From NCBI GenBank assembly GCA_963682025.1, contig OY821517.1, forward strand, positions 101,442,107 to 101,506,106: a stretch of DNA of 64,000 nucleotides. The letters run 5' to 3'. Under the pieces are notes generated by a model. That model worked only from the letters and a program-made list of their open reading frames with translations. It ran no database searches and was not told where the DNA came from. Of this stretch, positions 10,400 through 21,762 are shown piece by piece; positions within the stretch are counted from its first letter, which is position 1, and the number at the start of each line of letters is the position of its first letter. Source of the stretch: Cordilura impudica. Lineage: Eukaryota; Arthropoda; Insecta; Diptera; Scathophagidae. A program made the position numbers and the translations under genes.

Positions 10400-12957
10400 T
10401 TATGAAATCGATAATTTTTTGAGAACCTGTTTCTTCTTGAAGAAGATTTGTAGGATACCTCCAGGCTTTTTATTTATCATTTTAAGACATTTGCTTTGTA
10501 TAATTTGTAAGCGTTTTAGGTGGCAGTTGGCAGCGCCACTCCAAATAGGACACGCGTATGTTAATATCGGCCTTATAACACTTTTGAAGAGTAGATTTTT
10601 GTTTTGGTGGTTTAGAAATGACCTTCTATTTAGTAGTGGCCATAATGCTTTAAATGATTTTATAGCTTTTTGACACGTAGCCATAATATGTTGTTTAAAA
10701 GTAAGCTTTTTGTCCAAGACAACTCAGAGATATTTGACATGATTAAGTACATTTATGGTATTATTTCCAATATGAAGATGACGTCTTGGCAGTCTTTTGG
10801 GAGATTTGCTGAAAGGAAAAATAATTGCTTGGGTCTTGTTTGGATTAATTTTGATTTTCCATTTGTGAAAATATTTACCCTTTTCCATTTTCTTTAGGAG
10901 TGCACTTGTAAGTTTGTTTAAAGAAATTAACGCAGTATCATCTGCGTAGTAAGCAACTTTCATATACTTCGGAACTTTGAAATCGGATGTATATATCGAG
11001 TAAAGCAATGGCAACAAGACTGATCCTTGAGGTAACCCTGTAGTGATGGTTTTTGGAGATGATGTTTCATTATTAATCGCAACTTTAAAGCTTCTGCCGT
11101 GAATGAAATCTGAAATAAGTTTGCATAAATATTTTGGTATATTTGCATCAAGAAGTTTAAATACTAGGCCATTATGCCAAACGGTGTCAAACGCTTTTTC
11201 GATATCCAACAATATTAGACCCGTTGAACGTTTATTGTTTTTATTGCTGATTATTTGATTTTTAATTCTGTTTATTTGGTGAGTAGTGCTATGCCCTTTT
11301 TTAAATCCAAATTGTTCTTTAGCAACAATAGAATTGGTCGTTACAAATTCACTAAGACGAGAATGTAGTATTTTTTCAAATATTTTACCTAAGTTACTTA
11401 ATAAACTAATAGGTCTATAGCTATTTGGGTTATTTTTTTTGGCTTATTAGGTTTATTGACAGCTATAACCTTAGCATTTTTGAAATGATTTGGGAAATAG
11501 TTGAGTTTGATGCAGCTGTTAAATATTATAACCAGTAATTTTAGAGCTTTGAGTGGTAGTTTCTTTAAGAGCAGGTTGGGAACATTGTCAAAACCAGGAG
11601 ATTTTGAGGGTTTTATTGATGAGACAATATTCATTACTTCTTCTAGAGATGTATAAATTGCTGACTCAGAACTGGGATTTTCCTTCTCAAAATTATTTAC
11701 TGTTGTATTTATTACTATATCCGCTGAGTGGTTGTAATTCGAAGTGAGGTTATTTGCTTTGACAAATGTATTTGCCAGGACTTCAGCCTTGTCCTTATCA
11801 GATGTTATCCTTGTATTTCCAACCTCAAGGTGAGAGATTTGATGATTTCCTTTTCCTCGCAAGTTCCTGCTTATTCTCCTGGTTTTAAATTGGATAATAA
11901 TTGACACCATTTATTATTGCGTTCCGAATTAATACATTTATCAATCATGTTACTTAGAAACTTAGTACATTGATTATAAAAAGTTTGCTCGGCTATATTT
12001 GAAGATCGTTGGCTTTTTCTTTTAAAGCTTCGTCTTAGTTTAATATATTTCACAGTACTTTCTGGTAATGTGAAATTATTTTGTTGAGTTATTTTAGGTG
12101 TAGACGCATCCCTTTCTTCAAAAACTACATTTATAAATTTTTGTATTTCCTGATCAATTACTGCCTTGGTATTGTATATATCCGAATTTAACGAGATTTT
12201 ATTTTCTAAAAAATTCATATAAATGTTCCAGTTGGTTGCACTATAATCATAATAGTTGAGGTCCACCTGCGAGGCCACTGATCTTTTAAGTCTACACATA
12301 ATGGGGCGATGGTCTGATGGTATTTCGTAATCCATTGTCTTTACGTCTATATTTAAAGCGGTATTGCTTAAAATAATATCGACTGTAGATGCTTCGCGAT
12401 TGTGTTGATGGGGGAATAGGGTTGGACTATTAGGATAGTGTATAAAAAAATTGCTTGATTGCTGTAGATTGTTCAGTGCGATTCCTGCAGTATTATTTGA
12501 ACGGCAATTCCAAGAGCAATGTTTGGCATTTAGGTCACCAAAAACTATATATTCTTTGGTGGAAGGTGTTAGGTTCAAGATATCAGCACAGAAGTTACGG
12601 GTATATCTTGGTGAATATAACGAAGATACAACAATAGGTCTATTATTTATAATAACTTCAATTGAGATGTTTTCGATTGATGAGGTGTTTGATATAGATA
12701 TTTTTATGAGCAACAGATTTATGAATTAGCAGAGCTACTCCTCCTCCTCTTGCATCTGTTCTGTCACTTCTATATAAATAATAATTTTTAAAATAGGGTC
12801 AGTGATTTTCTGAAAAAAATGTTTCATTCAAAGACGCTATTTTAATATTTTCTCGTTCAATTAGTATCTCAAATTGTTTTAATTTAGAAAAGTTTGAAAT
12901 GCCATTAGCAATCAAGTGAACAATTTTGAATTCGTTTAAATTATTAGTATAATCCAT
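10400..12957 (-). pseudogene. Jockey-type ORF2 (AP endonuclease plus reverse transcriptase), frameshifted
   Basis: Polyprotein for target-primed reverse transcription. It starts at ATG 12957 inside the ORF1 terminus. The endonuclease segment contains GDLNAKHCSWNC and, near its end, SDHRPIMC, the SDH catalytic motif. The RT contains SKSPGFDNVPN, the LLDIEKAFDTVWHNG motif A, GLPQGSVL (motif B) and YYADDTAL, the catalytic YADD box (about 10930-10950). A thumb-like tail (MDKKLTFKQH...) runs to 10400. At least three frameshifts separate the open stretches (near 12810, in the A-run near 11440, and near 10720). Related but more damaged sequence is in copy 2. Confidence 0.88.
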
Positions 12958-14145
12958 GGGAGTATTTTACCATTGACATTACAACTTTGATTTGTTGTAC
13001 TTTTGAAGTGAACCTTTGCAAACCATCCATAGCTGTAGTGAAAATATCAAAAAGCTCATCAATGCTAAATAAATCGTTGTTTGTTTTCAGCTGGTTAGCA
13101 TATGTAGCTTTGCTGTTATTATTGATGTTATTGTTACAATTTGTGTTGTTGTTACTTAAATTTGGGAAATCAACCTTTGATTGAAATGAAAAATTTTGTT
13201 GTTGCCTGCTGTTGTTATGACTTTTGGAAGTTACTCTTGTTCTAGTTTCCAAATAGAGAGAACGTAACGGACAGTTGATGTCGTTTGCAGAGTGATCAGT
13301 TCTCTCTTTTCCATGTTTTTTGCAATTAAAGCATGTAAAAACAGCTGGTCTTTTTTCATTTGTGTTAAACGGACACACACTTGTATGATGTTGTTCTGCA
13401 CATATCATACATGCAGCACTACGATGACAATGTTCACCGCCATGGCCATACATTAAGCAGTTCCAGCATTGAGTTGGTCTGCTCCTGGATTTTGATTTGT
13501 ATTTTTTCCAAGAAATTATAATATTGGAAATTGTTCGTACATGTTTTAAGGCAGTTGGATTAAAATTTTTACGAACAAATTGAACTTTATAAACTGCATT
13601 ATTGTTTGAACTGAATTTGGTGACTATTTCAGTTACGGAAGAAGGGGATAGGTTGTAGTTTTTTAACTCCTTGGAGATTTCCTCGGAGGTTATGCGGGGT
13701 AAACCGTGTAAAAAAGTGGTGTATAACCTATTATCTTTGGAGCCATAAGAGTGAAATTCCAACTTACTCTCTTTAAGAATTTGCTTGTAGCATTCGTACA
13801 TTTCTTTACTTGGAGCAAAAATTTTAGTACAATTGAAGTACGTTTGAAAATACAATCTTTACCAAGTAGTTTTTGTATTTCTGTAAATGAGGCGTTAGCT
13901 TCAACAACAATAGGTGGAGGTTTGTGTTGTTTAAGCTCGTTAATATTTGGTACAGGAGTTACGTCCATACCATTAAGGCCAGCAAGCTGGCTAAATCTGT
14001 TGCTTGAAGTTGACGCGATATTCGGGTTAAAACCCGGAGGAAGTTTTGTCATCTTCTTGTTGGCAACGAGCTTTCTTTTTGATGAAGATTTGGCCCCTCG
14101 GGCCATCGCTAGATTTTTTATTCCTGTTTTAAGCTGAATTGACAA
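12944..14145 (-). pseudogene. Jockey-type ORF1 (Gag-like nucleic-acid-binding protein), frameshifted
   Basis: Encodes the LINE RNA-binding/chaperone protein. It reads in two overlapping frames (14145-13690 and 13855-12944), implying one frameshift near 13850. The N-terminal part is basic (KSSSKRKLVANKKM). The middle, ending around the HGLPRITSEEISKELKNY segment, matches the PRE_C2HC-type region found before knuckles in Jockey ORF1. Cys/His motifs follow: CWNCLMYGHGGEHC, CMICAEQHHTSVC and CFNCKKHG...C. The C-terminus is Asn/Gln-rich. Its stop overlaps the ORF2 start (ATG at 12957), the arrangement used for coupled ORF2 translation in this clade. Confidence 0.85.
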
Positions 14146-14319
14146 CCACGTGAGTTCAAATTAGATCAAGAATAGGCAATTGCAAAAACAAAAATATGCA
14201 CTTGTTATTAATTTTAAATAGTTGTACTCTAAGCGCTTTAATTATTTACACGACCGTTCGTAAAGAGATTCGAACTCTATTTTTAAATATAGATTGAACG
14301 GGCTAATAATCTTATATAT

Positions 14320-15018
14320 TGAAAGAATTTATGAATAAACTTCGCATTTAAGATTTTTTTCAATATTTTTCTTCTCTCAAACCTCTATAACTAGAGTTCT
14401 AATTAATGTAGGCTGTTGACATAGGTCTAAGAACACTCAGTGGATCAAGCTCCTTCTTTTGAGCTATTAACTGCTTAAATTAGTTGGGTTTGAGGAAAGT
14501 TATGCGTGGAGAATCAACTTTACTTTTACTGTACGTTAACTTATCTTGGCATATCTTATCTTATACATATATTAAGAATTTATGAATAAACTTTGCATTC
14601 AAGATTTTTTTCAATATTTTTCTTCTCTCAAACCTCTATAACTAGAGTTCTAATTAACGTATGCTGTTGACATGGGTCTAAGAACACTCAGTGGATCAAG
14701 CTCCTTCTTTTGAGCTATTAACTGCTTAAATTCGTTGGGTTTGAAGAAAGTTATGCGTGGAGAATCGACTTTACTTTTACTGTATGTTAACTTATCTTGG
14801 CATATTTTGGCATTACTGTACGTTAACTTCTCTTGGCAAATTCGTTGGGTTTGAGGAGAGTTATGCGTGGACAATCAACTTTACTTTTAGTGTACGTTAA
14901 CTTCTCATGGCATATTTTGGCATTACTGTACGTTAACTTCTCTTGGCAAATTTTGGTATTATATTATAAATATTAATATAATATAATATAATGCTGCGGA
15001 GCAGCAGGGGTCCTCTAG
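14320..15018 (+). mobile_element. Helitron-like non-autonomous element, copy 1
   Basis: The right terminus reads GCTGCGGAGCAGC (hairpin stem GCTGC/GCAGC, loop GGA), a short spacer and CTAG at 15015-15018, followed by host T. A hairpin about 10 nt before a terminal CTRR is the Helitron 3' signature. Upstream, about 245 bp segments starting near 14327 and 14577 are direct repeats. A 36 bp tandem repeat is also present. The same terminus is found twice more in opposite orientation (19559, 19920). The 5' end is not established. Confidence 0.65.
14650..14874 (-). other. Conserved 74-codon open frame with 12-residue repeats inside the Helitron-like element
   Basis: The frame reads repeats of the form KICQEKLTYSNA, then SKVDSPRITF and a tail KPNEFKQLIAQKKELDPLSV ending LRPMSTAYVN-stop. 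The same reading, with mostly conservative changes, is present at about 14880-14970 (minus) and 20195-20330 (plus), and its tail alone at 30355-30465 (plus). I do not recognise the protein. The 36 bp nucleotide repeat corresponds exactly to 12 codons. It may be a captured host exon or a decayed element gene. Confidence 0.45.
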
Positions 15019-15032
15019 TAAGTTTATTATTT

Positions 15033-15340
15033 TGGATGAAAAAGGAAGCGAGGCAGCGCGTCCAACATTTTTTATATACCGAAAAAATTTGCACACTGAC
15101 ACACTAGAAAACACTTACAATTGCGTTGAATATGGTAAATTTGATTTAATTTGGCAAGCTAAGCAATATTGAACGATACGATCAATATGTTTGGCTGACA
15201 TACGAGAGAATTCTCGGTAATTATTCTCAAGTGAAGCATCAAATAAAAATACTTTGTTGCAGTACATAAGTTTGGTTACATTGCATTGAATGTTGAATCA
15301 GCGATATTGATCGATATGATCAACATCGACTGGTCAATTT
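15033..15340. repeat. Dispersed repeat; uninterrupted paralogue of the errantivirus target
   Basis: Starts GGATGAAAAAGGAAGCGAGG then CAGCGCGTCCAACATTTTTT. The same sequence occurs split at 21025-21051 and 28516-28795, where the errantivirus is inserted at CGCG, and a shorter stretch recurs at 29193. On the minus strand it contains the counterpart of the open frame at 28574-28828, here interrupted by a TGA. Probably part of the PIF/Harbinger element that follows, but its ends are not resolved. Confidence 0.6.
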
Positions 15341-15801
15341 AAGCTTTTTTAAAATCAAACAGAAAGCGTCATCTATGTATCACAAATTTGTGGGGTTGTT
15401 GAATTATGTACATATGTATATATTATACGTTTATATTGCGAAATTTTTAACATTTTACAGTAAAGGGGTATTGAATTAGCTCAAACAATTTTATATCATA
15501 ATTTTTTTTTACCAATACAATCATAAGTCACACAGATTTGTTTAAGGGATCACAGCGTAACATGTAAACTCACATATTACGCCATTTTTGTGAATGTATT
15601 GTGAAATAGAAATTTACCCCCCTGCGCTATAGATGTTTACACATCAAAAGATGTTTACACTTAATTAATTATCCATTTTTTGAAGGTGGTTATTGTCATT
15701 TTGAAATATTTATTAATGTCAAAATTCAGCAACAAAATACATTTGTAAATTATTTTAAGTTTGCTTGAATTCTGCGAAATGTCAACATATAATGTTAAAA
15801 A

Positions 15802-17058
15802 ATGCGGAAAAAGAGAGAATGGGTCAAGCAGTGGCGGATTGAACAACCACTACGTGGGTCATTCTCTTTTATAATGCGCGATTTTTCAACGGATAGTGTC
15901 ATATTTGAATTATTTAAGAATGACCAAAGAGAATTTTTATTCCATTCTTTCAAAAAAAGATGTCAAGAACAAGAAAGATTTGTTAGATGCCAAGAACAAG
16001 ATTTGTTAGATGTCAAGAACAAGAAAGATTTGTTAATAACTTTGTGTTTATTAGATTCTTGCGAAAAATCTACTCATATAAAGGAAAAAACCCAAAAACC
16101 GTTTTATTCTGTTTTAAATGAGAATACTTCAGACGAATCCATGTTCTGCAATTACTTTAAAATGACAAGAGAGAACTTTAATTTCACTTTATCGAAAATA
16201 GAAGGAGCTATGAAGAAAAGAATCACAGCTTTACGAGCATTAACTCCGGCGGAGAGGTTAGCTGCAACATTAAGGTATCTCGCCACTGGCGAAACTTTTA
16301 AAAGTCTTTGTTACCAAAGTGGAATTTCTGAAACAACACTTCATGAGGTAAATCCAGAAGTGCGTAACGCAATTTGGAACAATTTGAAAGACGACTACTT
16401 ACAGTTTTGTAAGGAAAATGTTTATTAATTGGGTTTTTTCCTACAAAGTATTATAATGTTATATAAAGATTTTATATTTTATGTTTAGTTTCCCACCGAA
16501 AAAAAGGAATGGGAAGAAATTGCGACAAATTTCTCAAAAAAAATGGCAATTTCCTCATTGTTTGGGTGCCGTAGATGGCAAACACATTGTATTTGAATCA
16601 CGCAAAACAGATGCCGGTCACTTTTTGAATTATAAGGGGACACATAGTATTCATCTACTGGCCTCAGTAGATGCTGATTACAAGTTTATTTTATTGAAAA
16701 ACATATAATGAGGCCATATCCATGGGATAGCATTATAAAAGAAATATTAGTATTCAGCTATCGCCTATCACGCGGTAGGAACGTTGTGGAATGCTCTTTC
16801 GGAATTATGAGTGGTAAATTTCTAATTTTGCAAAAGAAAATGAATTTAACTCCTGATAAAGTGCAGTTAATAACAAAGACATGCTGCGTTCTGCATATTT
16901 TTTTAATAACTAGAAAGCAAAATGTTCTTGGCAATGTATCATCATCTGTACCATCCGATTCGTCTTCCTTTCCTATAAATGTGAAATATGGTTCAGGAGA
17001 ATCTGTACGGAATTGTTTCCTGCAATATTTCAACAACGAAGGAAAACCGAGTAAATAA
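15802..17058 (+). pseudogene. PIF/Harbinger (HARBI1-like) transposase, decayed
   Basis: DDE transposase of the DDE_Tnp_4/HARBI1 type. Exon 1 (to about 16405) has RITALRALTPAERLAATLRY and ATGETFKSLCYQSGISETTL, the conserved helix-turn-helix region. An intron follows, with GTAAGG at about 16411 and an AG acceptor at 16488. Exon 2 carries PHCLGAVDGKHI, which holds the first catalytic Asp. The segment with the second Asp is deleted: the frame jumps from VDADYKFILL to RPYPWDSI. The third acidic residue is in RNVVECSFGI. A frameshift also lies near 16500. A 27-nt unit is repeated three times at about 15958-16035, giving a repeated CQEQ segment. Clearly inactive. Confidence 0.85.
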
Positions 17059-17481
17059 AATATCAATGAAGAAATGGTTTATGTACAAATATAAACTTTG
17101 AACTGAAATTTTTGAATAATAAACGTTTCAATTATAAACCTTTAAGTAACCATATGTACATATGTATATATAAAGTATAAATAAATGTTTTTAAAAACGA
17201 AAAGTAGCAATCATGTTTTCATTACAACGAAAATATCAAGTGAAAGAATCTGATATCCTCCAAAATTTTTTTGAAGATTATATTCGATAATATTAGTTAA
17301 ACTTGATTTGCTAAAGCTATGTACTGAAGAATGAAATGAAAAATCATCGAAAAAATTAAAAAAGGCAATACTGTTCGTCAAAATGTATTCATAATACAAA
17401 TCAAATTAAATAAAAATAGTTTAGTCGACCGACACTAAAAACACGTCTACTTTCTCATAGTGATTGAATTAAAAAAAAAAA

Positions 17482-17725
17482 ATGGACAAACACAACATAT
17501 TGACTAAAGAATTAGTAGAAATATTGATTGTTCAATATGAAAAACATATCAACTTATATAATACAAAAGATCTTTCGTACATAAGCAAGGAAAGCAGACT
17601 TAATTCATTATCTCAAATTTGCGAAAAACATACTTCAACAAAAGGAGAAAACAATTTGTGTTGAAGATAGTAAAAGAAGTGGTAGCGGTACCGACGATAT
17701 ACATGAGCCGCCACTGTGATGTTTT
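17482..17725 (+). pseudogene. MADF/Myb-like partner ORF of the PIF element, frameshifted
   Basis: The open frame starts MDKHNILTKELVEILIVQ and continues with EKHINLYN, the beginning of a MADF (Adf-1 type Myb/SANT-like) DNA-binding domain. After a frameshift near 17655 the downstream frame reads VEDSKRSGSGTDDIHEPPLW, matching the KSGxGTDDxYxPxLW segment typical of MADF/Myb-like ORFs. Drosophila PIF-like elements carry a transposase plus a MADF-protein gene; this order agrees. It is truncated after the LW motif. Confidence 0.6.
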
Positions 17726-17797
17726 TTCAAATTACAATTTTTAAAGCCGTATCGTATCCAGAGAAAATCTGAATCAAATATAAATGTTGTAAGTGCA

Positions 17798-19270
17798 CAG
17801 TAGCCCAATAAAGTCTACATACAACAATATAAAATCAATTTTTTTTTTGAATTTTATTAATTCAAACATTATTTTCTTATGCGATCTTATAGAAAATATT
17901 TAAATTTGTGCAATGTAAAAAAATAAGTCCAAAGGTTGTAAATTTAAGTATCAAAAATGGTAGTATTATCAATTTCATACACAAAAAAGTGTACATACGG
18001 CGAAAAAACATCTCATAAAACATGCACAAAAACACATCTAAGGGTAATGGTATTTAATTTTTTAACTTATTTTTACAACATAAAAGATCTACATGAAAAT
18101 AAGTTGCGAGCCAAAGTGAATCTTGTGTTTAAATATCCGCAAAACATGGAAAAAAGGAAAGAAATTTCTCAAGAGATTAGAAAAGTGATCATAAAGTTAA
18201 GAAATGAGAATAAATTATATGGGGAAATATCCAAAACTCTTGGAATTAGCCGTTCCACTGTCCAAACTATTATAAAAAAACTATAATAACACAAATTCTA
18301 CCGAAAACAAATACCGATCAGGTAGACCAAACAAACTTACAGAGCGTGAAAAACGAAATATCATAGGAATTATAACAAATGAACCCAAAACCAGTGCCGT
18401 TGATATTGCGAAAGATCTTGCAAAATCTAAGGATATTAGTATTCATGCCGAAACAGTAAGAAATGTTTTAAGAGCCAACGATTTTCACAGCCGTACTCCC
18501 AGAAAAAAGCCATTTATTAGCAAAGTCAATATGAATAAACGACTCGAGTTTTCGAAACTCCACAAAAATGATACAAGCCATTTTTGGAAAATGACGAGTC
18601 CAAGGTTAATATATTTGGATACGACGGTAAACAAAAAGTTTGGAGAAAACCCAATACAGCAATGGCAATGCAAAATGTGTTACCAACTGTAAAGCACTGG
18701 GGAGGCAGTGTCATGGTTTGGGGATGCATGTCAGCTGGTGGAGTGGAAAATCTGGTGTTTATTAACACAAACATGGATCGTTTTGTCTACCTCAATGTTT
18801 TGAAAGCCAGTCTTAAGACTTCCGCTGATAAAATGGCTCTCTCGGGAAAATGGATCTTCCAGCATGATAACGATCCGAAACATACCTCTCTCATTGTAAA
18901 GGAGAGTACAATTAGCGCAGCTGTGACCGAAAACTTGGTTTCTTCAATGCCAAGACGAATACAAGCTTTAATAGATTCCAAAGGTGGCCCAACAAAATAT
19001 TAAACTATTTTTTTATCCAGCATTATCTGATAAAACAAAGTCTGCAGCTACCTGTATGCACACTTCTTTGTTATGTTTTTTTTTTTAAATGAAGTTGATT
19101 TTTTGTTTATAACTGTATCTGAAACCTAGAAAAATCGTGAATTGTGATTTAATTAAAGGTTTTTTTTTTAAATAAATATATTTTTATTAATAAAATATAA
19201 TAAATAAATGCAGTTTAAATGGAAAAAATCATAAAATTTTTCGATGTATGTAGACTTTATTGGGCTACTG
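17798..19270 (+). mobile_element. Tc1-like DNA transposon
   Basis: Perfect 25 bp terminal inverted repeats: the left begins CAGTAGCCCAATAAAGTCTA (17798) and the right ends TAGACTTTATTGGGCTACTG (19270). The right flank is TA; the left flank is CA, so the expected TA duplication is damaged on one side. Total 1473 bp with one degraded transposase gene on the plus strand. Confidence 0.9.
18146..19003 (+). pseudogene. Tc1-like transposase, internally deleted
   Basis: Starts MEKRKEISQEIRKVIIKLRN. The first helix-turn-helix includes ISKTLGISRSTVQTIIKK. A stop at 18286 and frame changes follow. The second DNA-binding segment is readable as GRPNKLTEREKRNI. The catalytic part retains the first Asp (DESKVNIFG) and HWGGSVMVWGCMSAGG, and the second Asp in QHDNDPKHTS. 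The frame then jumps from KEST to the C-terminal SMPRRIQALIDSKGGPTKY. The family's SPDLNPIE segment with the third catalytic residue is missing. Not functional. Confidence 0.88.
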
Positions 19271-19558
19271 TATATAACCGACCTCCGTTGAAATTACCAA
19301 ATAACATATACATATATATTTTTAAATATATATTTTTAAAAAGATACACTTAACCCTAGTATTGTGCAGGAGGACGGCTCCTATCAAGAACAAAAAGAAG
19401 AACGCCAACCTAAAAAGTTCGTGCACAGGCAAATTTTAATTAATTTAATATAACATAATATTAACAAACTTCCTAAAGAGAAACAACATAAGCAAAGACA
19501 TATAAATATATATGTATGTATATATACCTGTACTAAACCTTCAAATGTAATATTCCTT
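19271..19558. other. AT-rich stretch with a short coding-like fragment
   Basis: About 19360-19440 reads SIVQEDGSYQEQKEERQPKK in one frame before a stop, which looks like a transposon gene fragment, but no family is recognisable. The rest is TA-rich. Confidence 0.3.
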
Positions 19559-19919
19559 CTAGAGGACCCATGCTGCTCCGCAGCATTATATTATATTAAT
19601 TTTCATAATTATTTTGTGGCTTTTTAATTAAAACTTGATTTTTTTTCAATTTTTTTTTTTATTTTTTCAATTCGTTTTTATTTTATAATTTTTTTTATTA
19701 TATATATTTGATATAAGTATATAGTTTTTGGTATTTTTTTTGGCCGGCTTTTTAAAACTTGCGGGGCCCTTAATTTATTTTATGCTTTTTTATGAAAAAA
19801 TCTTTTAATTTTTTTTCGAATCGCTTTTTGACCTTTTTTGAGCGGGTTTTTTAAAATTTGCAATTTATTTATCCGTCTTTCCGCACTTTGTCCGTCCTCT
19901 TGCATTTTAGCATGGAAAA
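19559..19919 (-). mobile_element. Helitron-like 3' terminus (minus orientation), fragment
   Basis: On the minus strand a GCTGCGGAGCAGC hairpin, spacer and terminal CTAG end at 19559. Sequence up to 19919 is AT-rich and non-coding. The next Helitron-like terminus abuts it at 19920, suggesting nested or tandem insertion. Confidence 0.5.
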
Positions 19920-20470
19920 CTAGTCGAGGGCCCGTGCTGCTCCGCAGCATTAGGATAGACTATGTATGAGAGGCTGTCAATCTTACATAAAATCAATCAC
20001 AGTACTTCCTTCCGGACAATATTACTTGTGCGTCGGCCCTTAGGTTTAATTTCTACCTTTACATTTCTGAATGTTCTTAATCGAGATAAAGCACAGTAAT
20101 ACCAGTACAGTAATACCAAAATATGCGGGAAAATTAACGTACAGTAAAACAATATCGGAATTTGTCCAGAGAAGTTAACGAACAGTAATAACAAAATTTG
20201 CCAAGAGAAGTTAACGTACAGTAATGCCAAAATATGCCAAGAGAAGTTAACGTACAGTAAAAGTAAAGTTGGTTGTCCACGCATAACTTTCCTCAAACCC
20301 AACGAATTTAAGCAGTTAATAGTTAAAAAAAAGAGCTTGATATACTGAGTGTTCTTAGACTTATGTCGACAGTCTACGGTAATTAGAACTACTCTAGTTA
20401 TAGAGGTTTGAATGAAGGTAAATATTGAAAAAATCTTGAAAAAAGTATAACTTAAGTAAGGTGGGAGTTG
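19920..20470 (-). mobile_element. Helitron-like non-autonomous element, copy 2
   Basis: The minus-strand terminus GCTGCGGAGCAGC...CTAG ends at 19920. It contains the same 36 bp tandem repeats (20150-20270, GCCAAGAGAAGTTAACGTAC) and the same conserved tail (20280-20400) as copy 1, in inverse orientation. The open frame is broken here by small indels. Confidence 0.6.
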
Positions 20471-21024
20471 AGTAAATTCCAATGCTTGATGGCATATCTG
20501 TGTCTAAATACCTTTAAAAAAAAATGAAGGAAATCGGCCGGATAGAACGGCCAGACGGACTGACGGACTGACTTTAGTTTTCATAAATTCTTTTAATATA
20601 TTGTATATAAGATTAATCATTAGTATCCCTATACTAAAAAAATTAATGTATTTTAGTCATATAATCTAAAACATGTAATAGTACTATTTATCCTATCAAT
20701 TAAATTGTAAATCCTAATATACACCATTAGCTTAAGGAACAAATCTGATATCACATATAGAATTTCACTAAAGCATTTTTAAAATTTTAATGTTTTCTTT
20801 TTTCCAGAAAACAACATCAAAACATGCAGATACTTTCGGCAGCATAAAAAAGTGCTGCTCTGAACTAAAAGTCAATTACATTCAAAATTTTATTTTGTGT
20901 CTGTGTTTGCAGAAGAGAAAAAAAAAAGTTATCAGTTAAATATTTTATTTGCGCTTCCAATTTAAAAAAGTATATAAATAAAACATTGAAAAAACTTTAC
21001 AACAGTTGTTAGTTTGTTCTTGTG
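20471..21024. other. AT-rich unannotated stretch
   Basis: No gene or known element recognised. A short GACGGACTGACGGACTGACT tract lies near 20555. Confidence 0.5.
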
Positions 21025-21051
21025 GATAAAAAAAGGAAGCGACGCAGCGCG

Positions 21052-21735
21052 AGTTAAGTCCAATGGAACACTGAACTCAACAGATTCCATCGAACTTGAA
21101 AACCCTATATCTAGCATAAGAATAAATTACCAAGAATAAAATAAATACCATATTATTAAAATTATAATTTTTAATAACTAGAACAAAGTGTTAATAAACT
21201 TTGTATTAATAAAATTGTTTACTCAATAATTATTTCAGTTCATCATTTAAAATGAAATAAATGTCAAACTAACAGAATTATAATTTTAAACGAAAACAAA
21301 GTGTTAATAAACTTTCATATGGAAACTTACTTCATTCATTGAAACTTGATACCTTTGTTTTCGTCATTAAACTAGAACAAAGAGTTAATAAACTTTGTAT
21401 TGAAATTTTGTTTATTCATTTCAATCATTTAAAATAAAATAAATGTCAAATCACCAAAATTACAGTTTCAAAACGAAAACAAAGTGTCGATAAACTTTCG
21501 TATGAAAAACTCACTTTGTTTTCGTCATTTACTTCCTACAAAATACAATATTGTTTTATGACCAACCAATTAAACGTTCTATAAAAGAAACCAATAGCAT
21601 AAGCATATTTTTTTTATTGAATATTTATAGTTTTAGATTAAGAATATTTTTGTATAAAAATATAGCAAACAATAAAGTAAAGGGCAGTTCATATTAACAT
21701 TCCAACCAAATGTATTCGTGGACTTTCATTTAACT
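21052..21735 (+). repeat. Errantivirus 5' LTR
   Basis: Begins AGTTAAGTCC and ends TTTAACT, giving short inverted AGTTAA/TTAACT termini. A TATA-like TATAAAAG is at 21580-21587. The U3 holds a diverged tandem duplication (about 21174-21367 and 21368-21530), each half with two ACAAAG..TTAATAAACTTT boxes. Confidence 0.95.
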
Positions 21736-21752
21736 GGCGCAGTCGGTAGGAT
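21735..21752 (+). promoter_or_regulatory. Primer-binding site (tRNA-Ser)
   Basis: TGGCGCAGTCGGTAGGAT begins at the last base of the 5' LTR and is complementary to the 3' end of insect tRNA-Ser (CCA plus acceptor and T-stem). 17.6/297-type elements are known to use tRNA-Ser. Confidence 0.85.
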
Positions 21753-21762
21753 AAATCCAAAA

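Larger units (their letters stand above)
10017..14280 (-). mobile_element. Jockey-clade non-LTR retrotransposon, copy 1
   Basis: A minus-strand LINE of about 4.26 kb. It has a 5' UTR (about 14146-14280), ORF1 (Gag-like with zinc knuckles), ORF2 (AP endonuclease plus reverse transcriptase) and a 3' UTR ending in an A-run (T-run 10017-10026 on the plus strand). The 3' and 5' ends both align with copy 2 (56249-60740), which helps set the limits. Several single-base indels interrupt the frames, so this copy is probably inactive. I could not identify a target-site duplication. Confidence 0.88.

Noticed and set aside
15828..17716. CAGTGGCGG / CCGCCACTG as terminal inverted repeats of the PIF/Harbinger element
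   Set aside because: The right copy falls within the MADF coding motif (HEPPLW) and no matching target-site duplication flanks the pair.
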